From NCBI GenBank assembly GCA_965119745.1, contig OZ221973.1, positions 310,001 to 374,000 on the forward strand: a DNA stretch of 64,000 nt. Direction: 5' to 3'. The notes beneath the pieces are model-generated. The model was given only the letters and a program-made list of their open reading frames with translations, was not told where the DNA came from and did no database searches. Below, one piece after another: positions 54,488-63,520 of the stretch (positions are counted from its first letter, which is position 1; each line of letters opens with the position of its first letter). A program made the position numbers and the translations under genes. The stretch is from CAJFUR01 sp904420575 (GTDB taxonomy: Bacteria; Actinomycetota; Coriobacteriia; Coriobacteriales; Eggerthellaceae).

Positions 54488-54587
54488 GGGAGGCCGTGGC
54501 TCCCGAGATCGTGGGGATCGCGGGAGCGACGCGTACTGCGTACGCGAGCCCCCGGGATCGCCGCGAGATCGGGCGCCACGGCCTCCC
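54488..54587. repeat. 100-base long imperfect palindrome
   Basis: Outer arms GGGAGGCCGTGGC (54488-54500) and 54575-54587 are perfectly complementary. Pairing continues inward with scattered mismatches (CCCGA, GATC, CGGG blocks) to a central GCGTAC-TGC-GTACGC (54531-54545). It lies between convergent genes, after a separate terminator, and could form a cruciform or a stable RNA rod. Confidence 0.7.
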
Positions 54588-54628
54588 GCAGCGTCGGCAG
54601 ATTCCGGCGGCTGGCAAGTGCCGGAACG

Positions 54629-55801
54629 CTAGAGTGCAATCCTGTAGATTTCGCGCGCGTCGTCCATGGCGAGTTTCTTGAAGCTGCCGAAGGGCTCGCC
54701 CTTGTTCGCCTTGAGCGTGGGAATCATCTTCTCGATGTCCTCTTCGTGCACGTCCAGCTCTTCCAGGGTTGTGGGCATGCCGAGCGAAGCGAAAAAGCTG
54801 CGCGTCTCGTCGATGGCCGACAGCGCGTCGGCGCGCACGTCGCCGGTGGGCGCAAGTCCGAACACCTCGCGGCCATAGTGGGCGAAGCGCGCCGGATCGG
54901 CATCGTAGACGTACTCCATCCAGGCAGGAAACATGACCGCCAGACCCGCGCCGTGCGTGATGGCGGGGTTCAGCGCCGACAGCTCGTGCTCCAACCCGTG
55001 CGTCGCCCAGTCCTCGTGGCGACCGACGCCGGCAAGGCCCTGGTGGCAGAGCATTCCCGCCCACATGACGTTCGCGCGGGCATCGTAGTTGTCCGGCTCC
55101 GCCATGACGCGCGGCGCCTCGGCCCGCACGGTCTTCATGAGCGACAGGTTGAGGTTGTCCGTCACCGGCACGGCGCCCACGTCGTCGAAGAAGCGCTCCA
55201 GCAGGTGACAGAACATGTCGGTCAGACCCGCCGCCGTCTGGTACGCGGGAAGCGTGAAAGTGAGCTCCGGGTTCATGAACGCGAGCTTCGGACGCTGCGC
55301 ATTGTTGGGATAACCCGACTTCAGGCCCAGCTCGTCGTTGCTCACCACGGTGTTCTTCGACGCCTCGCTGCCGGCGGCCGGGATGGTGAGCACCACGGCG
55401 ATGGGCAGCACGTCGTTGGTCTGGCGCTTCGTCTCGAAGAAGTCCCACACGTCGCCTTCGTAGTGCGCGCCCACGGCGATGGCCTTTGCCGAGTCGATGA
55501 CCGAGCCGCCGCCCACGGCCAAAACCCAGTCGACGTCCTGCTCCTTGCACAGCGCGACGCCCTTCCGCACCAGGCCGATCTCGGGGTTCGGACGCACGCC
55601 GCCCAACTCCGCGTGCTCGACGCCCGCCGCGTCGAGCGATGCTTTCACGCGGTCGATGAGCCCGCTTGCGATGGCGCTCTGCCCCCCATAGTGCAGCAGC
55701 ACGCGCCGCGCACCGCGCTCGGCCAGTTTCGCGCCCACCTGCTTTTCCACGCCGCGCCCGAACACGAAGTGCGTCGGCGACACGAATTCGAAGTTCTCCA
55801 T
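54629..55801 (-). CDS. Iron-containing alcohol dehydrogenase (butanol dehydrogenase type)
   Basis: 390 residues of the type III alcohol dehydrogenase family, closest to YqhD/BdhA: HYGGQSAI, AVGGGSVIDSAKAIA (NAD(P) binding), TIPAAGSEASKNTVV, and the metal ligands in LTDMFCHLLERFF, GRHEDWATHGLEHEL and PAITHGAGLAVM. It interconverts aldehydes and primary alcohols, usually with NADPH. ATG 55801 (MENFEF). Divergent from a small membrane protein; the shared gap has TTGACG and a TATACT-containing near-palindrome at about 55892-55911. Confidence 0.93.
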   Translation of the reverse strand: MENFEFVSPTHFVFGRGVEKQVGAKLAERGARRVLLHYGGQSAIASGLIDRVKASLDAAGVEHAELGGVRPNPEIGLVRKGVALCKEQDVDWVLAVGGGSVIDSAKAIAVGAHYEGDVWDFFETKRQTNDVLPIAVVLTIPAAGSEASKNTVVSNDELGLKSGYPNNAQRPKLAFMNPELTFTLPAYQTAAGLTDMFCHLLERFFDDVGAVPVTDNLNLSLMKTVRAEAPRVMAEPDNYDARANVMWAGMLCHQGLAGVGRHEDWATHGLEHELSALNPAITHGAGLAVMFPAWMEYVYDADPARFAHYGREVFGLAPTGDVRADALSAIDETRSFFASLGMPTTLEELDVHEEDIEKMIPTLKANKGEPFGSFKKLAMDDAREIYRIAL

Positions 55802-55947
55802 GGTCTCCGCCCTTTCCGTCGCTTGTTCCCCCGGCCTTCCCGCACAGCAACGAAAAGATGGGGACGCTCTGCACGAGGCTCGTTATGTTGACGGATACAG
55901 TATACTTGTTCCCATGAACAACCCTGGGCGCCCATGAAAGGAACACC

Positions 55948-56529
55948 ATGCCTGACTCGAATGCCCGTATCGTGCGGGGACTCAGCATCGCGACCGTCGT
56001 CATATCCGTTCTGGCCATCCTGGCCGTGCTGACAGTGGCCGTGCTGCTTGCCGTGCTTGGCAGCTACATGAACGACCCCGCCTTCGTCCAGCGCGTCATC
56101 GACGAAGCCTACAGCCAAGGCAGCAGCGTGCGCGGCATAACGGCGAACGACGTGACCATGCTCGTCTCGCTCGGCATCGGCACCATCCTCGCGGCCCTCG
56201 TGTGGAGCGCGATCTGCTCGGCCCTCGCGCTGGTCGCCGGCATCGTCGGCATACGCAACAGCTCCAAGCAGGAGAAGCTGGGCACCGCGTTCGGATGGGC
56301 CATTGCCGGCGCCGTGATGTCGTTTCTGACCGGCCGCCTCATCACCATGGCGCTGCTCATCGTATCAGCCGTCTACCTCAACAAGATGCGCAAGTACCCC
56401 ACCATCCCTTACGGGCAGCCCTACAACCCCTACGGCCAATACGGAGCCAACGGATACGGACAGCAGACGCCGGGATACGGACAGCCGCCGGTTCAGTACG
56501 ACGAGAACGGGCGCCCGAAGACCTACTAG
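55948..56529 (+). CDS. Small membrane protein with Gly/Tyr/Gln-rich tail
   Basis: 193 residues with three to four membrane helices (about residues 10-38, 73-100, 108-145). The C-terminal 40 residues are a low-complexity PYGQPYNPYGQYG-type repeat rich in Tyr, Gly and Gln, presumably cytoplasmic. The membrane part resembles DUF4064-like proteins. ATG 55948 has GAAAGGAACACC upstream. No function assigned. Confidence 0.8.
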   Translation: MPDSNARIVRGLSIATVVISVLAILAVLTVAVLLAVLGSYMNDPAFVQRVIDEAYSQGSSVRGITANDVTMLVSLGIGTILAALVWSAICSALALVAGIVGIRNSSKQEKLGTAFGWAIAGAVMSFLTGRLITMALLIVSAVYLNKMRKYPTIPYGQPYNPYGQYGANGYGQQTPGYGQPPVQYDENGRPKTY

Positions 56530-56538
56530 CCGAACGTT

Positions 56539-57333
56539 CTAGCCCAGCGCCACGTCCAGGATCATCATCACCAGAAATCCCGCCATGACGCCCAGGGTGC
56601 CGGCATTCGAATGCTCGCCCAGATGCGCCTCGGGAATGAGTTCCTCCACCACCACGTACATCATGGCGCCGGCAGAAAATGCCAGCATCCAGGGCATGTA
56701 GGGCGCGATGACGGCCGCGAACAGCACCACCAGGATGCCGAACACCGGCTCCGCCAACCCCGAAAGCGCTCCCAGGCCGAACGCCTTCGGGGCGCTCATG
56801 CCCTCCTGCAACAGGGGGAGCGCCACAGCGGCGCCTTCGGGCACGTTCTGGATGCCGATGCCGATGGCCAGCGCCACCGCCATGCCGAACATGGCCGGGT
56901 CGCCGCCGTCCTGGGCGGCCATGGCGAACAGCAGGCCCACGCTCATGCCCTCGGGAATGTTGTGCAGCGTCACGGCCGTGAACAGAAGCGTCGGGCGATC
57001 CCACTTGCTGGGGAGGCCTTCGGGCTGGTCCTCGCCCGGATGCAGGTGCGGCAGCAGCTGGTGCAGCACCATGAGGAACGCCACGCCGATGGCGAACCCG
57101 CCCGCCGCCGGGATCCAGCCGATCTGGCCGGCCTCTTCGGCGCGCTCGATGGCGGGAATGAGCAGCGACCACACGGAAGCCGCGATCATGACGCCTGCGG
57201 CGAAGCCCAAGAACACGCGCTGGAGCAGCATGCTGTTACGCTTGCGGAACAGGAACACCGACGCAGCGCCCAGCGTCGTCATGAGGAACGTGAACCCGGT
57301 GCCTGCCGCCGCCCACAAAAGCGCCGTCTGCAT
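56539..57333 (-). CDS. ZIP family metal transporter
   Basis: 264 residues, eight membrane helices, with the metal-binding motifs LHNIPEGMSVG in helix IV and IQNVPEGAAVALP in helix V, and a His-containing loop HQLLPHLHPGED. Imports Zn2+ or other divalent cations (ZupT/GufA type). Start taken at ATG 57333 (MQTALLW), with GGAGGG four bases upstream; the frame extends farther upstream without support. Convergent with the small membrane protein, 9 bp apart. Confidence 0.93.
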   Translation of the reverse strand: MQTALLWAAAGTGFTFLMTTLGAASVFLFRKRNSMLLQRVFLGFAAGVMIAASVWSLLIPAIERAEEAGQIGWIPAAGGFAIGVAFLMVLHQLLPHLHPGEDQPEGLPSKWDRPTLLFTAVTLHNIPEGMSVGLLFAMAAQDGGDPAMFGMAVALAIGIGIQNVPEGAAVALPLLQEGMSAPKAFGLGALSGLAEPVFGILVVLFAAVIAPYMPWMLAFSAGAMMYVVVEELIPEAHLGEHSNAGTLGVMAGFLVMMILDVALG

Positions 57334-57766
57334 GCGCCCTCCTAGCTTGCGCCGCATCGTCCGCCGCGGCATGGCGTAGTCTTGTCTTGAGAAGCCTTCA
57401 CGCCTGGCGTGGCCGCGCACTGCTGCACACGCCCACCCAGACACTCGGCATTGTACCTCTTTTCCCGAAACCGCCGACCCTGTTCGGGGACTTGCCCGGG
57501 CGAACCGCCCCATCTGTTGCCATGCGTTGCCCCGCCGTCACGTTCGCCGCGCTTTCGTCCGGCAGCCCTTCCCCAGCGCAAGCCGCACGCAGCATGCAAC
57601 ACGCAACACGCAAAAGCCGTCCCCCTTCGATGCGAGGGGAACGGCCAAGGGAGGGGGTTCGTGGCACGACGCCTGCATGCAGCACGCGCCGTGCCAGACT
57701 CGGGAGTTGTTTCAGACAAGCGCCCGGCAGCCTTTCGGCGCCAGGCGCTTTCGCCTGCTTCTTCGC
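57334..57766. other. 433-bp gene-free region
   Basis: No gene seen. Contains repeated CAACACGCAA units near 57595-57610 and the hairpin at 57742-57757 that probably ends reductase 3. The rest is the leader of the ZIP gene. Confidence 0.35.
57742..57757 (-). terminator. Small hairpin after reductase 3
   Basis: CAGGCG (57742-57747) and CGCCTG (57752-57757) with a four-base loop, 9 bp past the reductase 3 stop codon on the minus strand. Short stem; modest confidence. Confidence 0.4.
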
Positions 57767-59518
57767 CTACGCGTACTTGCCGGCAGCCAGTTCGCGTCCC
57801 AGCAGGTAGCCGAACGTCAGGCAGTTGATGCCGTAGCTGTTGCCCGGGATGGCGAAGTTGTACGTGTTGGCGTACATGTCGCCGATCATGGCACCCACGT
57901 TGAACAGGCCGGGGATGGGCTGGTCGTTCTCGTCGCACACTTCCATGTTCGGGCTGGTGCGCAGGCCGCCCATGACGGTCATGAACATGGCGTAGTTCTG
58001 AGCGGCATAGAACGGGCCGTTCTCGCCGATCTTAACCATGAAGTCGGGGTTCTTGTGGAAGTCTTCGTCCTCGCCCTTGTCGCACAGCTCGTTGTAACGC
58101 GCCACCACGGCCTTGAGCTTCTCGGCGTCCAGGCCCGTCTGCTTGGCCAGGTCGTCCAGCGTGTCGGCCTTGTAGTACGAGCCGTTCTCCACGCCGGCGT
58201 CCCACATGGCAACCAGTTCCTCGGTCGTGAGCGGGGGCAGCGTGTAGTCCATGCCGAACGTGTACCACTCGTGACCCTTTTCAAGGATGGCCTGCGGATA
58301 GTTGGCCGTCCAGATGCCGAAGGCGACATGCCCCGGCTGTGAGAGCAGATGGTTCGAGCTGTACGGCGCAGAAATGTCTTCGCGCTGGTAGCGCTCTGTG
58401 TTCATGTTCACGTTGAGGCCCATGTGGAAGCCGCACGGTTCGTGGCTGCCGCCCCAGGCGCCCTGCATCATGGGTGCCGCGGGATACGCGTGCTGCCACG
58501 CGGCACCGGCCCACAGGCCCATCTTCTGACCGTCGCCGCCGTAGATGCCGGTGAGGTTGAAACTGGTGTTGTAGTCGATCTCGTTCTGCTCGTAGCCCAC
58601 CAACGGCAGCACCATGGGGCAGTACGCGGCCAGCATCTCCTTGTTGTTGGAGAAGTCGCCCGTGGCCAGCACGACGGCCTGGTTCGCCTTGAAGCGCACG
58701 TAGCCGCTGCCGTCCATCTTGGAGGCCACCACGCCCGTCACGCGGCCGCTCTGGTCGCCTTCGCGCTCCAGGTATTCGGCCTTCGTGTCGTAGATGATCT
58801 CGACGCCGTACTCCTTGGCCTTCGCCTCAAGCGCCTCCACGGCACCCTGCTGGCCGGTGGACACCATGGTGCTGTTGCCCAGCGTGGAGAACGCATGCGC
58901 GTAGTTCGGGCCCAGGTCGAACGTGTTGTCGCGCTCCATGATGACCTCGAGGCCGTTCTCGCGGGCGATGTCGATCATCCAGTCCATGGCCTCTTCGGAG
59001 TTGTTGTAGCCGCGCATCCACTTCTGCTGGTCGACGGCGAACGAGGCGGCACGCATCTCGTGGTAGTAGAACGGGACGGGGTCGAACGGCTCGATGCCCA
59101 GCTCCTTCATGACCTTTGAGTTCTTGGCGTAGTTCGAGCCGCCGCGCGAGATGGGGGCGCTCGATGCGGAGAACAGCGTCACCTTCGCGCCCTGTTCGGC
59201 CGCGGACACGGCCGTGGTGAAGCCCGACATGCCGCCGCCCACGACGATGATGTCGTTTTCCACCGTCTCGCCGATCTGGTCTTCGGCAACGGGATCCGGC
59301 GGGATCATGAACGACCACTTGGGCATGCCGTCGGTCAGCTTGAGCACCGCGTCGGACGAGTTGATGGCACCGCCGGCCGGGGCTGCGGCCGCGTTGTCTG
59401 CGGCGCCGCCCTGCTTTTCCGCTGCCGGCGCGCAGCCGGCCAGGCCCGCCGCAGCAGCACCCGCCGCACCGACGGCGCCGAACTTCAGAAAGTCACGACG
59501 CGAGAATCCCTTGTTCAT
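57767..59518 (-). CDS. Tat-exported FAD-dependent reductase 3 (fumarate reductase superfamily)
   Basis: 583 residues: twin-arginine signal FSRRDFLKFG, lipobox LAGC at about residue 29, a ~45-residue Ala-rich spacer, FAD motif VVGGGMSGFTTA near residue 92, VVLATGDFSNN, and a C-terminal NFAIPGNSYGINCLTFGYLLGR closing the flavin site in pieces. No FMN or haem domain. Probably an exported respiratory reductase of unknown substrate. ATG 59518 has AAGGAGGAAAG upstream. Unlike reductases 1 and 2 it has no LuxR-type regulator beside it in the window. Confidence 0.9.
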   Translation of the reverse strand: MNKGFSRRDFLKFGAVGAAGAAAAGLAGCAPAAEKQGGAADNAAAAPAGGAINSSDAVLKLTDGMPKWSFMIPPDPVAEDQIGETVENDIIVVGGGMSGFTTAVSAAEQGAKVTLFSASSAPISRGGSNYAKNSKVMKELGIEPFDPVPFYYHEMRAASFAVDQQKWMRGYNNSEEAMDWMIDIARENGLEVIMERDNTFDLGPNYAHAFSTLGNSTMVSTGQQGAVEALEAKAKEYGVEIIYDTKAEYLEREGDQSGRVTGVVASKMDGSGYVRFKANQAVVLATGDFSNNKEMLAAYCPMVLPLVGYEQNEIDYNTSFNLTGIYGGDGQKMGLWAGAAWQHAYPAAPMMQGAWGGSHEPCGFHMGLNVNMNTERYQREDISAPYSSNHLLSQPGHVAFGIWTANYPQAILEKGHEWYTFGMDYTLPPLTTEELVAMWDAGVENGSYYKADTLDDLAKQTGLDAEKLKAVVARYNELCDKGEDEDFHKNPDFMVKIGENGPFYAAQNYAMFMTVMGGLRTSPNMEVCDENDQPIPGLFNVGAMIGDMYANTYNFAIPGNSYGINCLTFGYLLGRELAAGKYA

Positions 59519-59977
59519 TCTTTCCTCCTTGTTTCGCGTTCCCTCCCCCCGCCTTCAGCAGGGGCAGCCGGCGGACGGTCCTCGACCGTCGGCGCAGGCA
59601 GGGCGGCAACCAAGCGGCCCGCACGGTCCTTGTGGCCCCCCTGGCAACCTGCACGGTTCCCCGTCGGTCCGCCAGGCAGCGCGCACGGTCCTTGCCGGCC
59701 CGCAAGACGGAACCACCCGGACGCGGATTCCGCATCCTCGGGCTTTCCCTCCCGTCGCCTGCGTCCGCTCCCTCGCGGACCCTTGCATCATAAGGCCACC
59801 GCCGCGCCCACCGGAAGCAGTTCTGCGTTGCGTCTGCGCAACCGTTTTTCACCCACCGCCCAAGAAAAGAAGGAAGGAACGGCCGGAGCGCGGCTTGCGA
59901 AGGTGGCCTTGCTACGGGAAGTTTGCCGAGGCAGTCCCCGATGGGGGCGGCTTCGGTCGGCAGCCTCGAAGGCAGCC
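59519..59977. other. 459-bp leader/promoter region of reductase 3
   Basis: No gene. GACGGTC (59574-59580) and GACCGTC (59584-59590) form a 7-bp stem with a CTC loop 55-70 bp upstream of the reductase start. CACGGTCCTTG/CACGGTTCC-like repeats follow to about 59700. The far end is the terminus of the acetyltransferase gene. Confidence 0.4.
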
Positions 59978-60838
59978 TCACGCGACAAAGACCTCCCGGT
60001 GCAGGCCGTCCAGCAGCCTGGCGTCGAAAAAGTCCGCGGGCACAAGGAACACCGATTCCATAAGGCCCCTCATCTCCGCAACCGAGGTCAACGTCGTCGA
60101 GGAAGCGGCATCTCCTTCACGCTGCCGATAGACGTTGTCCTTCAAGCTTGCGTAGCCGTCGGCCGTTCTGATGTTCAGCAGCAGCTTGTGGGTGAAGTCG
60201 GTGTATTCGTCCTGGTGGTGGCAGCAGCAGAAATGGCAGCCTGCCAGAAAGTCCACCGGATCGACGGGCCTGGGGTCCAAGGACACCAGCGGGACCAAGC
60301 CACCTTCCCGCCCTCTGCGGGACAGGCGGAGCCACGGGCCGCACTCGACCCCAGGCTCTGCCTCCAGCAGATACCGGTCGCCGCCGATGCATTGCTCATC
60401 CCCGGCTTCGATCGGCAAGGCGCCTGCCGGCATGGGCCCGCCGAATCCCACATCGCAGTACCGCAGCCGCCCACCCAGGTCCACCACGACGCCCCGGTGC
60501 AGCGCGGGATGCCCAGGGCCTTCCCCCTTCAGCACCTTGCAGCTGCAGCACCACGCGCGAAAGCCCAGGGCCTCGAGCAAGGCGCGGAACAGCCCGTTCA
60601 GCTCGTAGCAGAATCCGCCGCGCCCGCGCGTCACCACCTTGTCGAACAGCTGGGGGATGCCCAGGGACACCGGGGTTTTCCGTATGCGGATGTCCAGGTT
60701 CTCGAAGGGGACGGACAGCTGATGCCGGAGGACCAGCTGGTCCAGGCATGCTTCGGTGAGCCCAATCGGCCCCTCGTAGCCTATGCGGGCCAGATAGGCG
60801 TCCACCTGGGGAAGCGGGGCATACAGGTCTTCGAACAT
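59978..60838 (-). CDS. nat: Arylamine N-acetyltransferase
   Basis: 286 residues with the catalytic triad Cys77 (RGRGGFCYELN), His114 (HPALHRGVVVDL) and Asp129 (YCDVGFGGP). It transfers acetyl from CoA to arylamines and hydrazines in the cytoplasm, a drug-modifying activity known from gut bacteria. A cluster of extra cysteines and histidines occurs in AGCHFCCCHHQDE (about residue 200), not usual for the family. ATG 60838 has AAGGAG seven bases upstream and is preferred over the one six codons earlier. Confidence 0.93.
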   Translation of the reverse strand: MFEDLYAPLPQVDAYLARIGYEGPIGLTEACLDQLVLRHQLSVPFENLDIRIRKTPVSLGIPQLFDKVVTRGRGGFCYELNGLFRALLEALGFRAWCCSCKVLKGEGPGHPALHRGVVVDLGGRLRYCDVGFGGPMPAGALPIEAGDEQCIGGDRYLLEAEPGVECGPWLRLSRRGREGGLVPLVSLDPRPVDPVDFLAGCHFCCCHHQDEYTDFTHKLLLNIRTADGYASLKDNVYRQREGDAASSTTLTSVAEMRGLMESVFLVPADFFDARLLDGLHREVFVA

Positions 60839-60956
60839 GACAGCTCCTTCGAACAAAGGAAACGCCGGCCACCCAAGCGCCGACGTTTCGTGCCGAGCTT
60901 CTGCGAGAGGGCGCCTGACCGCGACTCCGGGCCAGGTGGCGAGGGGCCGTCGCCGG

Positions 60957-61056
60957 CCCGAAGCCTCCTTCGGCCCTCGCGCTTCCGGGGTTCCCGGAAC
61001 CTGCTTCGCCCCCCGGCGCCCCTGGCGCTCCCGAAGCCTCCTTCGTCCCTCGCGCT
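60957..61056. repeat. Direct repeat CCCGAAGCCTCCTTCG downstream of the zinc-ribbon ORF
   Basis: Copies at 60957-60972 and 61030-61045, 73 bp apart, each followed by a similar CCTCGCGCT. On the minus strand they belong to a frame that continues Gly-rich coding past the zinc-ribbon stop. Confidence 0.5.
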
Positions 61057-61073
61057 CCTTGGGCTACCGAAGG

Positions 61074-61337
61074 CTACTTTGCCCCCGGCGCTCCTGGGGC
61101 TCCTGGGGCTGCAGGCGCAGCATGTCTGCCTGGCGCGCCCGGAGCCGCCGGGGCGCTCGGGGCTCCGGGGGCTCCAGGGGCGCTCGGGGCTCCGGGCGCG
61201 CCCGGCGCGCCTGCGGGCATTCCCGGTACGCCGGCGTTCAGCTCGGCCCCGCATTCGGCGCACGTCTGGTCCAGCGGGCCGACGGATGCGCCGCATTCAG
61301 GGCACTTCATTTCGATTGCAGCAGGTCTAAAGCACAT
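61074..61337 (-). CDS. Zinc-ribbon protein with collagen-like Gly-Ala-Pro tail, possibly cut short by a stop
   Basis: 87 residues. The N-terminal part has a zinc ribbon, CPEC...CAEC (about residues 12-33); residues ~36-86 are GAP/SAP triplets resembling collagen-like repeats. After the TAG at 61074-61076 the same frame stays open and resumes collagen-like sequence (SGAPGAPGGEAGSGNPG) for about 80 codons up to the acetyltransferase start, so the stop may be a nonsense mutation. ATG 61337 has GAAAGG nine bases upstream. Preceded on the same strand by a 55-residue membrane protein gene. Confidence 0.65.
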   Translation of the reverse strand: MCFRPAAIEMKCPECGASVGPLDQTCAECGAELNAGVPGMPAGAPGAPGAPSAPGAPGAPSAPAAPGAPGRHAAPAAPGAPGAPGAK

Positions 61338-61438
61338 GACACGATCCTTTCACACAAAGAGCGCACGCAGCCGCGACAAACCCCTCGCACCCGCCACGCC
61401 ATGACTGGCACGGCGCGGCCAACAACAGCGCCAGAGGC

Positions 61439-61606
61439 TCATTTCCGGTGCCGGCGCACGCTTTCGACATATCCTGCGTAGTATTCCTTGCGCAGCTGTT
61501 CCCTGTTCTTCCCGCCAGCCTTGGCCTTTGCCATCTTTACGCCAAGGAGCAGAATCGCGACTCCCGCCAAGACCAGGCAAATCCCATCCCAAGGTACCGG
61601 TTGCAT
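61439..61606 (-). CDS. 55-residue single-span membrane protein
   Basis: A short ORF starting MQPVPWDGICL, with one hydrophobic helix (about residues 8-23), then a very basic, helical tail (KMAKAKAGGKNREQL ... SVRRHRK), so probably N-out with a cytoplasmic tail. GAGGTGG lies seven bases before ATG 61604-61606. It follows the DASS permease on the same strand. It may be a small accessory subunit of the permease or oxidoreductase; that is inference. A longer overlapping frame (61350-61625) looks like a shadow. Confidence 0.65.
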   Translation of the reverse strand: MQPVPWDGICLVLAGVAILLLGVKMAKAKAGGKNREQLRKEYYAGYVESVRRHRK

Positions 61607-61872
61607 GTCCCACCACCTCTTTCATAAGACGACAAAGCCACTATCCCCTGTCACAAGGGTCTTACCCTGTCACGCGGGTCTCCCCCCCCTGTCACGAGGG
61701 CCTTGCCCTCACGCCACGAGGAACCGCCCTGCCCCGCCCCATGCCGCAAGGTCATCCCCACGACGGCTCGGACTGTCGCGGGAAGGGCCGTCGCGGGAAG
61801 GCCACAGCCTTCCCGCGACGCACTCCCTTACCCACGCAAGGCCCCAACGGGTCAAGCCGCCGGACCTCCGCT

Positions 61873-63387
61873 TCAGACGGGGAAGGCGAACCCGCAGGCG
61901 AAGGGCAGCCAGAGGACGCTCAGAACGAACAGGATGAGCGTCGGCGCCCAGCCTCTCGCCAGCCATTCGCCCATGGAAATCCAACCCTTGTCGTAGCCGA
62001 TCAGCACGATGGAGTCCAAGGGGAAGAAGGTGGACACGACGCCCAGGCCGCCGCCGATGCAGGCGATGATGGCGGGATTGATGGCCACGCCGCCGGCACT
62101 CGCGTTCACCGCGGCCACCACGGCCACCATGATGGGGACCACCACGGAAATGACCGGGGGGCCGATGGGGATGAACATGTGCAGGACCAGGGTGATGAGG
62201 CACATGGCGAACACCACCAGAAAGACCGGCCACATCTCCACGCCCACGAACACCGAATTGACCAGCCACGTGGCCACGCCGGTTCCCATGAGGCCGGAAG
62301 CTAGCACCTGGATGCCGATGACCATCATGATAATCTCCCAGGGGATGTTCTTGTAGAACTCCTCCTTGGTAAGGAGGTTGACGCCCGGAACGAACGCGAT
62401 GACGGTGAACGCCAAGGCGACCAGGATGGAGTTGATCTCGGGAATCCAGGTGCTGGCGATCATCAGGCCAAAGGCGATCACGTACCAGACCAAAAGCTTG
62501 ATCTCCCTCGTCGTGATCCTCTCGAAGCCCGCAAGCTGGCCTTCCACATTGGCATAGGCTTCCGGGTTGACGTCTTCCAGCTTGAACACCTTCACGATGA
62601 ACAGGCTGGAAAGGAACGTGACGGCCAGCGCCAGAGGAATGTTGACGATGCACCACCCCAAGAACGTCACGCGAACGGGCATGGCCGCCTCCAGCATGCC
62701 GATGCACAGCATGTTGGACGAATTGCCCAACGGCGTGCCGATGCCGCCGATGAGCGCGGCTGCAGGAATGCCCAGCACGAGCGCCTTCCCCAAGCCGGAA
62801 AGCTTCTTGGTGCCTCCGTTCGCCTCCACGATGGACAGGCTGATGCCCACGAAGATGGCGCTTGCCGCAAGGTCGGCGATGAACATGGAGAATATGCCCG
62901 TCGCCATCATGAGGCCGATCACGATCTTCGCGCTGTTGCCCTTGGACCACTTCAAGACGAAGTTCGCAACGCGGTATGGGATCGGCGTGGTCATGACCGC
63001 GGCGGTCACGGCAAAGATGAACAGGCAGTAGATGGGCACCATCAGGCTCGATTGGTTGAACACCGACTGCACGACCGTCCCATCGGCCAAGGCCGTCGTC
63101 GCGAACGGCAAGACATCGGTGATCGGAAGCAGCAGGTAGATGAGCACGACGGTGACGATGAACGGAAACGCCTCGCTCACCCACAGGATGATGCAGCAGG
63201 CCAGGATGCCGACTGCCGACATGGCCGTGCGCGAAAGGCCTTCCGGAACGGGACACACGAACTGGAAGAACAGGAACACGGCAGCCGCAACGGCTATCGC
63301 GATCAGACGTTTGCGAGACTTCTCGTGGGCTTTCGTTTCATTTGCACTGATTTCGCGGCCGGAAGCAGCCGCCTCGACATGAGCCAC
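61873..63387 (-). CDS. DASS/SLC13 family anion-sodium symporter
   Basis: 504 residues with about 12 membrane helices. GGIGTPLGNSSNMLCIGML (SNT-type sodium/substrate motif) and, in the second half, VVSTFFPLDSIVLIGYDKGW and HMFIPIGPPVISVVVPIM mark the divalent anion:Na+ symporter family. Likely imports a dicarboxylate or sulfur oxyanion. Start taken at GTG 63387 (VAHVEAA) with GAGGGGG seven bases upstream. It lies 133 bp downstream of an Fe-S/molybdopterin oxidoreductase pair, so it may bring in their substrate. Confidence 0.9.
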   Translation of the reverse strand: MAHVEAAASGREISANETKAHEKSRKRLIAIAVAAAVFLFFQFVCPVPEGLSRTAMSAVGILACCIILWVSEAFPFIVTVVLIYLLLPITDVLPFATTALADGTVVQSVFNQSSLMVPIYCLFIFAVTAAVMTTPIPYRVANFVLKWSKGNSAKIVIGLMMATGIFSMFIADLAASAIFVGISLSIVEANGGTKKLSGLGKALVLGIPAAALIGGIGTPLGNSSNMLCIGMLEAAMPVRVTFLGWCIVNIPLALAVTFLSSLFIVKVFKLEDVNPEAYANVEGQLAGFERITTREIKLLVWYVIAFGLMIASTWIPEINSILVALAFTVIAFVPGVNLLTKEEFYKNIPWEIIMMVIGIQVLASGLMGTGVATWLVNSVFVGVEMWPVFLVVFAMCLITLVLHMFIPIGPPVISVVVPIMVAVVAAVNASAGGVAINPAIIACIGGGLGVVSTFFPLDSIVLIGYDKGWISMGEWLARGWAPTLILFVLSVLWLPFACGFAFPV

Positions 63388-63467
63388 TTTGTTTCCCCCT
63401 CTTCTCGTTTCGGCGCGAAGTCCACTGACCGCGCCGCAGGTTCGCAGCGGCAAGGCGCCTTCCCCAA

Positions 63468-63505
63468 GGCCGGCGTCCGCGCGGAACACGTGCGGGACGC
63501 CGGCC
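63468..63505 (-). terminator. Hairpin between the Fe-S subunit and DASS permease genes
   Basis: GGCCGGCGTCC (63468-63478) pairs with GGACGCCGGCC (63495-63505), 16-base loop, 15 bp past the Fe-S subunit stop on the minus strand. No U-run; may attenuate rather than end transcription. Confidence 0.5.
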
Positions 63506-63520
63506 ACAAGGCGCGCTTGG

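Noticed and set aside
61350..61625. 91-codon minus-strand ORF overlapping the 55-residue membrane protein
   Set aside because: Trp/Arg/Gly-rich without a hydrophobic segment; the overlapping frame with a ribosome site and membrane helix is the better gene.
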